From Alviniconcha marisindica (Eukaryota; Mollusca; Gastropoda; Provannidae): DNA of 64,000 bases. The notes beneath the pieces are model-generated. The model saw nothing but the letters and a program-made list of their open reading frames with translations. It ran no database searches and had not been told where the DNA came from. The position numbers and the translations under genes were made by a program. Location: the NCBI GenBank assembly GCA_018857735.1, contig JABMCL010001960.1, positions 62,001 through 126,000 on the forward strand, given 5' to 3'. How positions within the stretch are numbered: position 1 is the first letter of the stretch; every line of letters begins with the position of its first letter. Of the stretch, positions 1 through 13,104 are shown in pieces.

Positions 1-471
1 TACTGATGGCAAGAATGAAAAAAACTGAAAAGAATGACTAGGAATATGTACACAACAAAGAACACGGGATGCGACATGTGTTTTGTTTTGTGTGCCGCCT
101 TCTTTTGTGTTAATAGATAATAAATACGTTATCTCATGTGCTATTATAAGGAGCAAATAGCCCGTTGGAAAGCAACGAAGAACTGAGAGAAACAGTGGTG
201 TTTATATCTTCATAGTTCTTTTCCATTTTTTTGAGGATTATGCAGTCAAATCAGAGATAATTTGGAGTTATTACCATTTATCTTCAGAGGACCAAAATAA
301 AAAGAACCTTTAGCTCAACTGGCAAGAGACCGACAACGTAGATACAGGTCGTGGCTGGTAAACCTGGGAGAGCTGTGCACAAGGTTAGATGTCTGCAAAG
401 CTGTTACTGGACAAGTAAAAGAAACGGTTCCTGGTGCTTCTTTTTTGATTGAGACGAGTAGTCTACCGGAA
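1..471 (-). repeat. Interspersed repeat, copy 1 (matches 22332-22785)
   Basis: The two copies align throughout with small indels and substitutions; the shared end is the motif agtctaccgga. In the second copy the same strand continues into a LINE endonuclease fragment, so this is probably part of a minus-strand LINE family. A stretch near 308-360 (TAGCTCAACTGGCAAGAG) resembles a tRNA A-box, but no clear B-box follows. Confidence 0.7.
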
Positions 472-2690
472 GCATACGTTTAAATATTCTGCTAGGTACT
501 ACTACCTGTTTGCGTAAGTGTGTGCTTCTGGCGTGCCACCGCCGGTAGGTTTTTTTTTCTTCTTTTTTTTTCTTTCTTTTCATTATTATTATTATGGTGT
601 CAAAAATATTTCCTGTAGTAGCATCGGGATCATACGCTGAAAAAGAATTGTCACCAACTTTGCCTCGGTCATCGTCAGCATTAGTAAACGCAGCTACCGG
701 TCCATCCACTATAGTACACATAGCACGATTAGGAGATTTATTCCATAGAAAGACATAAAATTATTCACACAATCATCAGTTAAGTGCCCGACAATTAACG
801 CCTGAGCAGATTACGTACTGAGACCGCCATTGTCAATTGTTTGAAAACCGAGTCTAAAAACTTTGTGTATAAAACAACAAAATGTAATGACGTAATACGC
901 ATTCCGTAAATAGCTGCACCGGGGGGATATCCCCAATCAATTTTTAGACCACTACAGTTATTCTTAAAATGCCGCATTTGAACAGGACCAAAGCTGAAAT
1001 TAATCGCACGTAAAACAATAACAATTCATGCAAAAAATCGTTTTTTAGCCAAATCTGCGTGGGCCAGTCCCTTTAAGGCACCAAAGACGAAATTGAGTCT
1101 AATTGTTTAATGGTTCAAAACAAATGTATTTCGTCTCTTTATGTTTAATAATTCGTTTAAAACAATATGTCGATCAGCTGTAAAACAAAAACAAAAAACA
1201 ACAAAACACGTCGTCAAAATTAAGTGATCTCTTGAGTCGGATACTCTTGAACCTAAAGATGAAATGTAAGTTGATCTTGACACGGAAGGTCTCCTATCTC
1301 CTACGCTTGATCAGCTTATAAAACTGACAATAAAAAGTGTTTAAAGAATTTTACATTTAGTATTTATGCTTTTAGTGGAAACTGTTGTTGTTTTCTTAAT
1401 AGACGAGTTCCGGAAATAACAGGAGAGATAATTTGACAGTTTTTATTTATTTTTTATTCCGGGAGAAGTGAAATCCCCTGAAGGTAGGACACCATTTCAG
1501 ACACGGACTTGATCTATATACCGACATATATAGGTCCATGATTTCAGAATAGAGACGCTGGTCTGTGACAGATACTGACAGACCTTCAAGCATGGACCTT
1601 TTTCGCGCACTACGGTCTTTTTGGTGGGGCCACATGCGGTGTATCCGTTTGAAATGGCGTACTGACTGAATCGACTTCAAACGTTCATTATTTACACCGT
1701 GTTCTTGATTAAGAGAAAGAAATGTAAAGAATCATCGGTAGCCTCTGCTGCATCGTCGGGAGCGCTTCATGGCTGACCAAAATCAGATCACTGCGTGCAG
1801 AGGATCGAATACAGAACCAGGAATAGCTCTATTCCATCACTCGCACCGGATTGTAAACAGCAGGCATCAGGACATTTGACATCAGGAGGGTGGTGTAAAA
1901 AAAATTAAAAAAAAACCCACATCACCCTGTTTACATGCTCTTCAGCAGCGTGTGTGTACTGTTAATTAATACAATATTCACAGAATTTGTTCAGATTTAG
2001 AGGTGGTAAACTATTAGAGGATAATGACTTGAAATTCAAAAATCACCCTGAAATAGACCTAAGGATAGCTCAAAGTGTACAACTAACCTGTAAGCCATGT
2101 AAGTAAGCACAATAATCTGCCAGAGAAATATGCATAAGCAGAACCAAAGCAAACATAATAACAACATATAATGCAAAATTTATTGAAGAGGCCTGACTTA
2201 AAAGTGAGTTTTATCACATTTGCGTCTTTCAAGTATGCTTATGCGCCATTGACGTTTGATCTAGATCTAGGTTTCGAGTAACACCGTGCAGGCTTCCTCA
2301 GTGCTGATGTCGGCAAAAGCAATTGAACTCACCTTTTACAAATTTTGGCTTCATTCATTATATATGGAGCCGTTTGATGGATTTGAATGATATTTGTGAC
2401 CCAAAATGGCATGTAAAAAGTTGCCAGGAATTTCCGACCACCTCCTGGGATATTACCGGAGATTTTCATATTTTACACAGTGCTTATATATACGTTTGTT
2501 ATTCCATCCTCAAAGCAAAATCAAAAACCGTTCCCTAACACACACACAAAAGCCGCGGGTTCACACAAACACAAACAAAAGCAACTGGACACGTACATAG
2601 CTTCTAATTCATTTATGGCTCAGACACTTTATGTGCAATTCCGAACGCTTCGAGTATAAAAGATATTTTATTTGTGGGGACGACCGCAGG
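472..2690. other. No recognised gene
   Basis: This is AT-rich upstream-intron sequence with scattered short frames. I found no SLC5 exon, RNA gene or clear transposon domain here. Confidence 0.5.
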
Positions 2691-2693
2691 CTT

Positions 2694-3235
2694 TGATCCA
2701 ACCAAGGCATGTTTCACGCGTTCGCCGCGTTGGTTTGGCAAATGGCACAAAACGGACGCTTTCACAAAACTTGGGGAACCTACTATTAGAACATCATGTA
2801 CCCCACAAACAGTTCTTGACAGGCATTTCTGATGCCTTTTCTGCTTCTTTTACCAGTATCTGGCCATCTTTCCCAACGTTTCATTGTACCCACAACAAAA
2901 GCGTGCATACTCAGCGCTACACCCGCAGGAACTTACTGAGTCCCCTGGATTTCCGAATCTATTTTGCTGACACTGGAACGCCTGCAACCAACGAAGGCAT
3001 GTTTCAAGCGTTTGCGTTGGATTGGCAAACGGCACAAAACGGACGCCTTCACAAAATGGGGGGGAACCTACTATCAGAGCTGCAAGTACCCCACGAACAG
3101 TGCTTGACCGGCATTTCTGCTTTTTTTTCTCACGGTATCCGTTCGTCTTCGTCACGGGCTCACAGTACCCCCAGCAAAAGCGTGCCTACTCTGCCCTGCA
3201 CCCGCAGGCACAGTCCCCTGGATTTCCGAAGATCG
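2694..3235 (+). repeat. Diverged tandem duplication, period about 273-290 bp
   Basis: A segment starting with ccaaccaaggcatgtttc (about 2698) and ending cccctggatttccga (about 2942-2956) recurs from about 2988 to 3229, with the same order of blocks (ggcaaa-ggcacaaaacggacgc, taccccac-aacag, gcgtgc-tact, ctacacccgcagg-like). A 217-codon frame crosses both copies, but the copies are not in the same frame, so it does not look like a protein repeat. Confidence 0.65.
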
Positions 3236-3788
3236 TCTATTGTTACAAAAGATGAAAGACTGTCCGACTTACGATTACTTTACCCGTTCCTTCAACTTTT
3301 TAATGCTTATTTTGTGCTGATTTGATACTGTGAGTAAACTTTGTGTGGATGTGCTGACAGTCGAACTGTAAGATAAAACACACATGAGGTGTACTCGAGG
3401 CTTTTTAACAGAAGATGCAAGATTTCGCTAATGCGCTTGAGGCTGTACCCTACATTTGTCAAAGCAACAAACAGACATGCGGTTGTTATTGGAAGATGGT
3501 CTTTTTGAGATGTACTGAACGCACGCAGATAAGTTCTTTCGCCTTTTTGTTTTACTTGCAATAATTGTCTCTGCAATGTGTTGTTTTTGCAAGGTGCGCA
3601 AAACATTACTTGCCATTTTATCTGGTCCCGTTAAAAAGTCTGATCTTAACCTAGCACTGAACGTGTTTCAATTTGTTTCTTCTTTTTTTCTCAGCTTTGG
3701 CAATCCATATGATTATAATTTCTTTCATGGTGAATTCTAAATTGGTGCATGCATGCGTACGTGCGTTCGTGTGTGTGTGTGTGTGCAG

Positions 3789-3913
3789 CTCGGTGTCGTC
3801 TGTGCTGAATGCCCTTTCTATCACAATCCTGGAGGATTTGGTCAAGCCCTGGATCCAGGCGCGAGGCTCCGAGCTCTCCGCCTCTGCACAGGCAACGCTT
3901 GCCAAAATACTAG
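3789..3913 (+). CDS. SLC5-like transporter, exon a (TM8 and following loop)
   Basis: The exon follows a (GT)n-cag acceptor and starts with one base completing a codon, then reads SVSSVLNALSITILEDLVKP and a polar loop ending SAQATLAKIL. The serine-rich start matches the SLC5 motif S-T-x-S-S-x-x-N-S, whose serines help form the Na2 sodium site in this fold (known for the family, not shown here). It ends one base into a glycine codon. The donor (GTCATA) is weak, but its phase fits the next exon exactly. The preceding exon is not visible in the window. Confidence 0.82.
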
Positions 3914-4188
3914 GTCATAGTCACAGACATACATTATATCCATAATAGCAAGACAGATAGTGAAAGCGCTCATACTGAGGGACAGAACCAAATCTAGATG
4001 CAACAGAGAGTAACGTACTCTTCCATGTACTAGATATAGTACTTTTTGTGTGCTTTTACAGCAAGTGGGTAAACGATACCCTTTAAAAGCTGTGCGCAAG
4101 CTTAAATAAAAATAAGAATAAAAAAATATCAAAAAGAAGAAGAAAACTATTCTCTTCAGAGAGAACCTACTAGGGAGCATAAGGCCCT

Positions 4189-4314
<126 letters not shown>

Positions 4315-4915
4315 TCGGGCGGCTGGGATAGACACGACTGTGAAAGAAACAGATGTTGAAAAGGCGAGTTTTGAGGGCGGTTTTTAAAGAAGAAGAATCA
4401 GTGTGACACTCGTTTGAGGCAAACTATTCCAAAGAAAGAAAGGAGGGAGACTGGGGGTGGGGGGGAGAGAAAGAAAGTGAGATTCATAATTAGAAGTATT
4501 TCACAAGGATTAAATTTCTAGGCACTTGCCTGTTCTTACATATTCTAGGCACTAATCTAATTTGTTGGAACCATATAATTTCTTGTATTCTGTGTATTTT
4601 CTTAAAGATGCCACGAATGACACGGCAGGTTGACCTACTGCACTTGCCTTCATCACACGAGCGTCACTCGTAAAAATCGGTTGATGTCTGTCTGCAAAAT
4701 GGCGCCTATGTTTTTCTTTCAATTTGATGGTGCCTTTGACGATTGTGCTTAGAACGTTAAACCTTTTTCTACGAGTGAATTTCGAAAGAGGCCGGGGTGG
4801 GGTGCTCGCGTATGAATCATACAATCCAGTTATGGTTAATACTTGTTTGCATATATTTAGCATTTTGTTTTCAAGAGACTTTCAGTGAAATGAAACCATT
4901 TGGTCTCGTGCTCAG

Positions 4916-4986
4916 GTGTGTGTAGTGGGATGGCTGTCATCGGTCTGGCTTTCCTCTCTTCAGCCTTGGGCAACACGGTGCTGGAG
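4916..4986 (+). CDS. SLC5-like transporter, exon b (transmembrane helix)
   Basis: The acceptor ctcag is followed by two bases completing glycine, then a hydrophobic helix with the core GMAVIGLAFLSSALGNTVLE. It corresponds to the SLC5 helix that reads roughly GLLCMGMAFLASLLG..LQ. It ends in phase 0 before a GTCTGT donor, and a (CT)n/(CA)n microsatellite begins 14 bp into the intron. The segment is too short to identify alone; phase and neighbours make the case. Confidence 0.8.
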
Positions 4987-4998
4987 GTCTGTATGGAA

Positions 4999-4999
<1 letters not shown>

Positions 5000-5029
<30 letters not shown>

Positions 5030-5215
5030 CACACACACACACACACACAACACACAAACACAAACACACATACACACACGAACGCACATCCACACATATG
5101 GCGCACACACACACGGTATGATCCAGCGTTGCGCAAACACCACTCAGATACTTGCGTCTCTCTCTCTCTCTCTCTCTGTCAATCTATCTATCTGTCTATC
5201 TATCTATCTCTTAAC
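5000..5215. repeat. Compound (CT)n-(CA)n-(CT)n-(TCTA)n microsatellite
   Basis: CT tract from 5000, CA tract to about 5115, then CT and TATC repeats from 5157 to about 5210. It begins 14 bp after the exon b donor. Confidence 0.9.
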
Positions 5216-5499
5216 TGCTCGGACACTTATCTGCTCGCTGTGCAGTACCGGAGTCCGTGTACTGTTCGACCAATTTAAGGTGCAACAGAGTCAAATACCC
5301 TGAAATCTGTCATAACAGTGAAGAACGAGTTGTAAATCAAGAAAACCTTCAAATCTTCCATGGAACAGAACACAAGAAAGATTAAGGCTCACGAGGGCCG
5401 TCTTTCTAAATGTTCTATTCTTCCCAGTGTAAATAAACAGACCACAATGTAGGCACAGAACACAACGGGTCATTTTCCTAATGCACAGAAGCAAGACGA

Positions 5500-6020
5500 T
5501 CAGACGCAAACAGGCCTTCTGCCAATACCCCAGATCCCTCCGACAAATAAACTTTTACCATTCCTTATGTCTACCACCACTGGCATAACCAATGACTCCT
5601 CCACCTTCCGTTTGGAGCAGTCAAAAAAGACATCAACTGACGAAACACCGTATCTGACAAAAGTGACATCCAAGTAAACAAATCCACCTCCACTGAGACT
5701 CCCTAAGGAGGGATGCCATGCTGCCCTTCTAATTGATGACTCCAGTCTTCGCCATGTGAACAGGAGATCAAAACGGCAAGATATGTCAGAACGGTTGGGG
5801 GAGCTACATCCGACGACTTTCCTGCCAGCTTAGCTAACCAGTCACTCCAAGAGGGCCCAGCGCACATGTTTTAACACTTTAGATAATTGGGGCCATAAAC
5901 TTCCCACCCAATCAAAAAAGAGAAAGGACTACAGGAAAGAAAATCTTAAAGGGTCATGGCCCTGGACACACAAAATGCACTCGGTTACATATAAAAGAGT
6001 TCATATTTTCCATAGCCCCA
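5500..6020 (+). mobile_element. Probable 5' region of the LINE at 6020-9300
   Basis: No open frame survives. The stretch precedes the endonuclease-like part and has short decayed frames in the same direction. The 5' boundary is not clear. Confidence 0.35.
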
Positions 6021-9000
6021 GCCAAGAAACTCAGTAGACAGGGTAGACGTAGCGGGGGGAGTAGTGGTTTACATACGGAAATGTTTTGCGCATTTGTTTA
6101 GGCAAGTCACTGTGAGTTTGGTAACTTCATCGTACTTGAAAGCTCCAAAGCGCTACTAAATATCGACAAAGACGTTTTGTTTATTTTCGTCTATATTCCA
6201 CCCACTGGTTCACCTGCGTATGCACAGACAGCCGATGGTGTAGGAGTGGAGTAAATTGAACATTGTCTGCCGGACCTTGATAACACAAGAGACGAATTCT
6301 TAGTCTTCATGTGTAGAGATGTCAATGCTCGGACAAGCCAGGAAAACCGAAGGGGTCCACTTGACAGTGTGTCAGGTAGCGGGGAGGATGAGTGTGTGTG
6401 TTTGAAAGGTCATCGCAAGATTCAGGTCCAGATGCTTTTGGGACGGTGTTGCTTAACTTATGCAGTGCACTCCAGTGCTCAATTCTGAACGGAATAAAAA
6501 CATTCGGCTTTGATGACAGTGAAACGTATGTGTTTCAGACTGGCTCCTTGTTCTATCAAATGATTGTGCAAACCGGAACTACTCGAATCACTTGCAGTAG
6601 ATAGCAGCTGCGTGGAATCAGTAACCCTTAGACTCTCGCTACGTGCACCAAAAATGAAACACGAGACCGAGGAAGTGAGGTGGGTCGAAAAACTTGTTTG
6701 GGACAAAGTACCAGAGTTTCTTGAAATACTCACTAGTACCGCAACTCAAGCTGAAATCATCCACGCTAGGGCCATTGTGTCTATAGACATCAACTTAGCT
6801 ATCCATGCATTCGTGGAGTGTCTAAAAAAGGCAAGTGCGTGTATGGTTAGGAGAATAAAAGTGGGCGGAACTAGAAAATCAGCAGAATGGTTTGACCAAG
6901 ATTTATTCACAGAAAGCAAAGCAGAGCGAAACTGCGTAGATACAGGCAGACGCGATGTGCAGAGGATAGAGAAAACTATGTTAAATCAAGATGTGCATAC
7001 AGAAAACTGTTAACTGAGGAAAAAAACAATCTTTCAAAAGAAAATAGGCTCAATCTTCTTGCTGATAGTATTGATGACCCAAAACAATTCTGGAAAGAGG
7101 TAAAGGCATGCATTGGATTCGGTAGAAAACAGAACGTCGAAAATAAGATTACGAAAGTCAGTGGCTTAAGCATTTTATGACAGTATTTAACTCTGGAAAT
7201 AACGATAGGGAATGAGATTTTGAGAAGTGGGAAAAGAGTAGTGAGCAGCATTTTCCACACATCGAAAGTCTAGACTGTCCAATATCCGAGGAAGAAGTGA
7301 CCGAATCAATCCGTAAGCTGAAGCAGGGGAAAGCAAGTGGACTAGATAACGTGTTAGTTGAAATGTTGAAATCAGCTGGAGCTCTACTAACTCCTTTCCT
7401 TACTGAATGCTTTAACGAAATCTTTAAAAGTGGTTCCTACCCAGATACGTGGACCAGAGCTGTCATTGTGCCCATACACAAGAAAGGGGACACAGGGGCT
7501 GCAGATAACTACCGAGGGATTTCGTCACTAAGCCTCTTAGGGAAGTGTTATACTACCATTCTGAATAAGAGATTATACAAGTGGTTGGAAGATAATAACA
7601 AAACTGCAGAAACGCAAGCAGGTTTCAGAAAAGGATACTCGACCACAGATCATGTTTTTACATTATACGCCATTACACAAAAATATTTGATCTAGATCAG
7701 GGGGAAAACTGTATGTTGCTTTCAGAGACCTGAGAAAAGCATTCGATTCGGTCAGGCGGGACACGCTATTAAACATGCTATGTAGTGCTTGTATCTCTAA
7801 AACCTTCATCAATGCAGTGAAAGCCATTTACGGTCAAGTCTTGTCGTGTGTGAGGGTGAATGGCGAATTTACCGATATGTTCGACTGTCCTCAAGGTCTC
7901 AGGCAAAAATGTGTGTTGAGCCCTACGCTGTTTTCTATTGTAATTAATTAAATCGCAGCGAAGGAAAGCACGATATACAGCTGCTCCCTGGTTTGATCGA
8001 GCTTTTCATTTTGCTTTTCGCTGATGACGGGGCACTCCCGTCATGTTCGCCACATGGACTCCAAGTACAAATTGACTGTGTGCATAGATTATGTATGGAG
8101 CTTGGGCTAAATACTGAGAAATCTAAGATTATGGTTTTCAGAAAGGGCGGTCGATCGATGGAAATCAGCTGGAAGTGGTAAATAAGTATGTGTATTTAGG
8201 TTTTACTTTTACAATGTCGATGAGCTTACAGGAAAGCGTCAAACAGCTGGCTTTGAAAGGTAGAAGGGCCCTATTCGATGTTTTAAGGCTACACAGCCGA
8301 TTGGAACAAATGACTCGCAACACCTTTTTCAAGATATTTGATTCAAAATTACAGCCCATTCTTTTGTACTCTAGTGAAGTGTGGGGAGTACTTGTAAGGG
8401 ATAACAATCCGACTGAAAGTGTACATCTCTTTGCCTGCAAGAGATTTCTCAACGTGGCAGCCCGCACACCAAACAAAATGGTGTATTGCGAGCTTGGTCG
8501 GCACCCTCTACAGATCAGTTGTTACATCAGGGCAATCAAGTATTGGTTTCGTTTATTGAAGATGGATTCTGAGCGCCTGCCAAACCAAGCTTACCGCATG
8601 CTGATGAATCTTGACAGTAACGGAAAATGCAACTGGGCCTCAAGCATTAGGTCAGTGTTACAATCTCCTGGTTTTGGCTACGTTTGGTTAGCTCAAGGTG
8701 TCGCAAGAGAAAACTGTTTTCTGCGCATGTTTAAACAAACACTTACAGATGTGTTCAGACAGGACTGGATGGCCGGTATTATTATAGTGACCTGATTAGT
8801 TATTAGTTAGTAATTATTAGTTATAGTAAAACACCCAGTATCGCAAGTTTAAATCTGTACTTGAACCAGAGAAATATCCTGACAGCATCTGACAAAAGTG
8901 CTTTAGAGATGTATTCATCAGGTTCAGACTAGCCATAAGCGATATAAATGTTCACAAAAACCGATACAAAGCAAATGATCTTCCTGTTGGGAATGACTGT

Positions 9001-9293
9001 CCTTTCCGTCCAGGAGTAGGAGAGAACGAGTGCCATTTTTGCTTCGGATGTTATATGTATAATGATATTAGACCTAATGTAATGAAAAACATAGAACCAT
9101 ATCAAGAGTCAGCACAGTTGGCGAGGCTCATGTATGCTCGGGATGACGGGACAATAAGAAAGATAGCATGGTATATATTCAAGGCTTTTGAATTGAGAAA
9201 ACGTGCAGTGGACTCAATGGGACAGTGAAACTAGTGTTAGATTAGTCAGACACGCCCGTGCCGCGGAAGCGATTGTGGGTGTACTATATTCCA

Positions 9294-9300
<7 letters not shown>
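6020..9300 (+). mobile_element. Degraded APE-type LINE (endonuclease, RT, C-terminal domain)
   Basis: From about 6020 a decayed endonuclease reads VYIPPTGSP and DVNARTSQEN with intervening stops. A linker follows (6600-7015). The RT begins at 7297 with KLKQGKASGLDN, KKGDTGAADNYRGIS and AGFRKGYSTTDHVF, shifts frame near 7696, continues FRDLRKAFDSVRRD, and has the catalytic FADD at 8017-8028. A further open stretch at 8175-8795 carries YLGFTFT, LLYSSEVWG and the C-terminal ELGRHPL and VWLAQGV blocks. A cysteine-containing end (DCPFRP..ENECHFCF) reaches about 9230. At least three frameshifts or stops make it dead. The clade is not certain. Confidence 0.85.
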
Positions 9301-9337
<37 letters not shown>

Positions 9338-9387
9338 GGGAGAGAGAGAGAGAGAGAGAGAGAGAATGTGTGTGTGTGAGTGTGAAA
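9293..9387. repeat. (GT)n-(GA)n microsatellite
   Basis: GT repeat followed by GA repeat and a short GT tail, directly after the LINE 3' end. Confidence 0.9.
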
Positions 9388-9711
9388 CTCCAAGCATTAG
9401 TTTACGACATCCTTCAACCGCTGCCGTATTTGGTTATGCCATAGGGTCCAGAAAACTGTCAGCTAACGAGCAGTTCTTTTGTTGGTGCCCGAACAGTAGT
9501 AAGTTTCTTACAAACAACTCAAATAAAACAAGCCGCCAACAAAGTTTACACCAGCACAAATAAAACCACAATCGTTTGAATCGAGACGGAACTCTTTTTC
9601 TTACCAGGGGTGGATGCGTCTCATGTTTACGTGCGTGCTTTGGCGCTAGGTTGCTTCTACAGTCATATTAGTACCCGAACCTTTCGGAGGGCACTGACCG
9701 CGTCGCTGGAC

Positions 9712-9757
9712 AGCTGCGCGGAGATAAAGAGTGGGTACTCTTTATCTCCGCGCAGCT
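9712..9757. repeat. Perfect 21-bp inverted repeat (hairpin, 4-nt loop)
   Basis: Arms 9712-9732 and 9737-9757 are exact reverse complements (AGCTGCGCGG...AAAGAGT), separated by gggt. Confidence 0.9.
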
Positions 9758-9814
9758 TCAGTGGCGTAACTAAATCTGGCAGAGTTTGGAGGAGGGTGCC
9801 GGAAAGTGTGCTGT

Positions 9815-9815
<1 letters not shown>

Positions 9816-9873
<58 letters not shown>

Positions 9874-9985
9874 GCGCGTGCGCCCGCAGGCGCATCACGA
9901 CTGTAATACAAAATGTGAAAATGTGTACGTATTGATAACTATTATTACCCCTCTGAGATTAGGCAGATGGCCTGAAATCATTAAA

Positions 9986-10031
<46 letters not shown>
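9816..10031. repeat. (GT)n and (CT)n microsatellites
   Basis: GT tract at about 9816-9870 and CT tract at about 9989-10031, separated by unique sequence. Confidence 0.9.
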
Positions 10032-10033
<2 letters not shown>

Positions 10034-13000
10034 CTCACGCGTGGGGTGCGTAGAGATAGATCTGGGTTCCACGCCACGTTTTTGCAGTTTTGAATGTCGG
10101 TTGGATTTCTTACGTATTTATTTATCAGTGACTTTTTACCCCAGTGTAGTTATTGTCATTTAATTAAAAAAATTATTGGCGTGAATATGTGTCAGTGTAC
10201 TTGGCACCACAAAACATTCCTAGTGAAATTATTGACACTTGGCAAAAAGGTTGTATTCTTACTAACTTCTTTCTGATTTTTTCTCAATTTGTTATTTTAT
10301 TTTTATTTTATTTTTATTTTTTATTATTGTCTTTATTGTTATTGTTGCAGCTAAACTAGGTTATTACTAATAACCAGATCAAGTGCGTGCAAAAGGCTTG
10401 CATTTAGTAGTCTGACAATAATCGTAACTTACAGTATTTAGGCACTCAGCGGGGGTATTTTGACGCGCAAGGCTACAAACCTTGTCTTTTCACAATCCTC
10501 TTTCCTCTATCCCTGCAGTAGGGTACTGCGGACGCAGAATTGTTGGTCACCTCTGCTGAGAATCCAAATTTCTATCATAAACATGACGTATGTCGGAATA
10601 TAGCCTTGTATACTACACGTACTGCCAGGAATTCGACCGTATTCACTTATTCCTTCTGGGTCATTCAGCTTCATTTCCATTACAAACCTTCTCTCCACTT
10701 TCACCTGCCGCGTTAGGAATGGATGATGCAGTTTTCCGTGCTCGTTGACTAAAGCGATCGGTGAGCTTTCCAGTCAGCTAAGGTTTGAATTCCAATTTGT
10801 GTACAAATTGGCTTTCAAACCTTATTTTGTATATCTTGACCACGTTCTGACGAGCTTGCCTCAAGTGTTTTTTGATGAGTTGTAACTCAATTGAAAGTGG
10901 GCATTGTGATATTATATTACTGGCTACCTTAACTGTGTAGTTTGGCCTGAGTATAGTTTGAGACATGAAAAGTTGTTTACGTGGCCGCAGAAAGGGGTGG
11001 AAAATTAATAATAAATATGCTGGAAAATTAATAATAAATATGCTGGAAAATTATTTAGGCCACATCATATACTGCACCAGGCGATGTACAAACAAACAAA
11101 CAAGACAAAAACTAAAAACTAAAAATCACACCCAAAATCGAAGAATTGTTGTTGGTTCCGTAACTGCTGAATACCGAAAGAGTGCTTGAAGATTTGCCCT
11201 TTTGATGTACCTCTGTATAGTGGCACTGTGACTGTTTAACGAGGATGAGGGCGTGGTGCTGAACCATTCAAGAAATTTATAATGATGCAGTTTGTTGACA
11301 TCTCTCACCTATTTGTCTCCACAGAGAAGACGTGTAAAGTGTTCCAGTTTCATACTTTTGCCGTAGCATGGTCACCTGTTTATCTCTTCATGATACTGCC
11401 GTCAACATACCGAGCAAGGTACTGAAATGTGGTCTTGTCCGAAGCTTGCTCTTCAGTGGTATTAGTGTTTTTGTTGGTTGCCTGGTGTCTGTCATCCTCT
11501 CCGACAGGAGGCATTTCAAGCAGTCAAGTCAGTACCTTGCACCTTCAAAAGAATGTGCTGATGTTGTTTTCTTGTGGCTGCTTCCCTGACAGACTCCTCA
11601 GCTGTTTTTGTCACACATTTGATCCACTCTTCAACATCTTTTTTCCTTTGTGATTCGCAGAAAAAAACGTCTATCATTGAAGCACTCTGGTTGCTGACAT
11701 ATTTGCTTCCGTGTACCATTCCCATGCAGATTCGGTCTCTGGTACCTGGCAACAAATGTCACTTATCCCTTTATTTTCATTGTCTTGTGCGTTTCTGACT
11801 CAGCTGCGGCATTAAAAAAAATTCAAGTTCCTCTATAAGATATGTTCTCCATTGAAGTTTGTTTTGTTTTATTGATAATGAATGATGCAAAATGGACCAC
11901 AGGCCTTTTTCTTTCTCGAACCACGGGTAGATTTGAACATCAGAGGCTTTTCATCCACCATATCAGGACTGGACCATTACACGTGTTTAAGTTACTTAGT
12001 TCTTGGATTTGTACATCTCGTCAACTGCACAAGGTCACTTCAGGACGAATCACAGTCACAGTTTCTTCACACCAGGTCGAAACGCAAGGCACCAAAACAC
12101 AAACAAAAAGCTGGCTCACAGTTCTACACACAACACAATCAATAGCAAACACACATCAACCATAACAGTCAATAATGAACACATCTCACAATTTTTACCT
12201 GCAAAAGATACTTCCAGATTCCCTGACACATATTCAGTACAAATTTAAGCACAACTAATCATATCGCATGTATGTCTAAATCCCTTTTTTGAGGCACCTG
12301 TCTTGGATCTATTTATATTCTGCGGGCACTCACCACGGGAACCTGCTTAAATCGCTTATGCCTATGAGCTGGGTGACCTATTTTACTTCACAGGCTAAGG
12401 GGGGAAACCACTTCAGCCAAAACTAACGCAGTTGAAAAGTAGGGAGAGGACATGGAAAAAATGAAGGTGGATGGACCAGGAAGTGAAAATTAGCAGCATG
12501 GAGTACATGGCTTCAGACATGGCTATATTCTGACCTACTCCATACTGTTAAGAGGAATATTCGTCAGCTCTCGGTTTCTAACAGAGGAGATCGTATGTTT
12601 GCGTCCCCAGTAACCCATTGCAAGGATACATTTAAGGCAAACAGAAATGGAAAGTTGCAACACTAATGTTTTACTGTTCAAACAATAAAATACTATTTGG
12701 AAATGGACTTTTTGTCATAACAAAAGAGTTGCTAAGAGACAATGTCATCGCGATTTCAAAATTCTGGATAGCACACTTATTGAAACCACCCCAGAGACAC
12801 AAACATCAACAGCTCACTTGCAGACAATCTGATGGTCAAGGTACGATATTACGATGTGGTAACATTCCCGGGGGGTGGGGAGGCGGAGGGGGGGCGGTTA
12901 TAGGCTGCCTCATGGTCTATAAGCTTTTCTGTATGGCTCTTGTTGAAGAGCTAGGAAATTATAATTGGTAGGTGGTGTGTGCAGCTTCCCTATGGCTTCC

Positions 13001-13060
13001 CGATGGCTTCCCTATGGCATTGGTATTTGGCTTTATGTATTGATATAAAAATGTATTCTT
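10032..13060. other. No confident gene; possible decayed coding fragment on the minus strand
   Basis: Mostly AT-rich intron. At 11516-11755 (minus) a 79-codon frame with VEEWIKCVTKTAEESVREA is more protein-like than its surroundings and is followed by a further open stretch toward 11390. I do not recognise a family. A 25-bp unit (gctggaaaattaataataaatat) repeats twice near 10995-11050. Confidence 0.4.
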
Positions 13061-13066
13061 TCTGTC

Positions 13067-13068
<2 letters not shown>

Positions 13069-13104
<36 letters not shown>

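Noticed and set aside
2672..3325. 217-codon ORF as a gene
   Set aside because: It crosses a diverged tandem duplication whose copies are in different frames, has no recognisable domain, and the antisense is also open.
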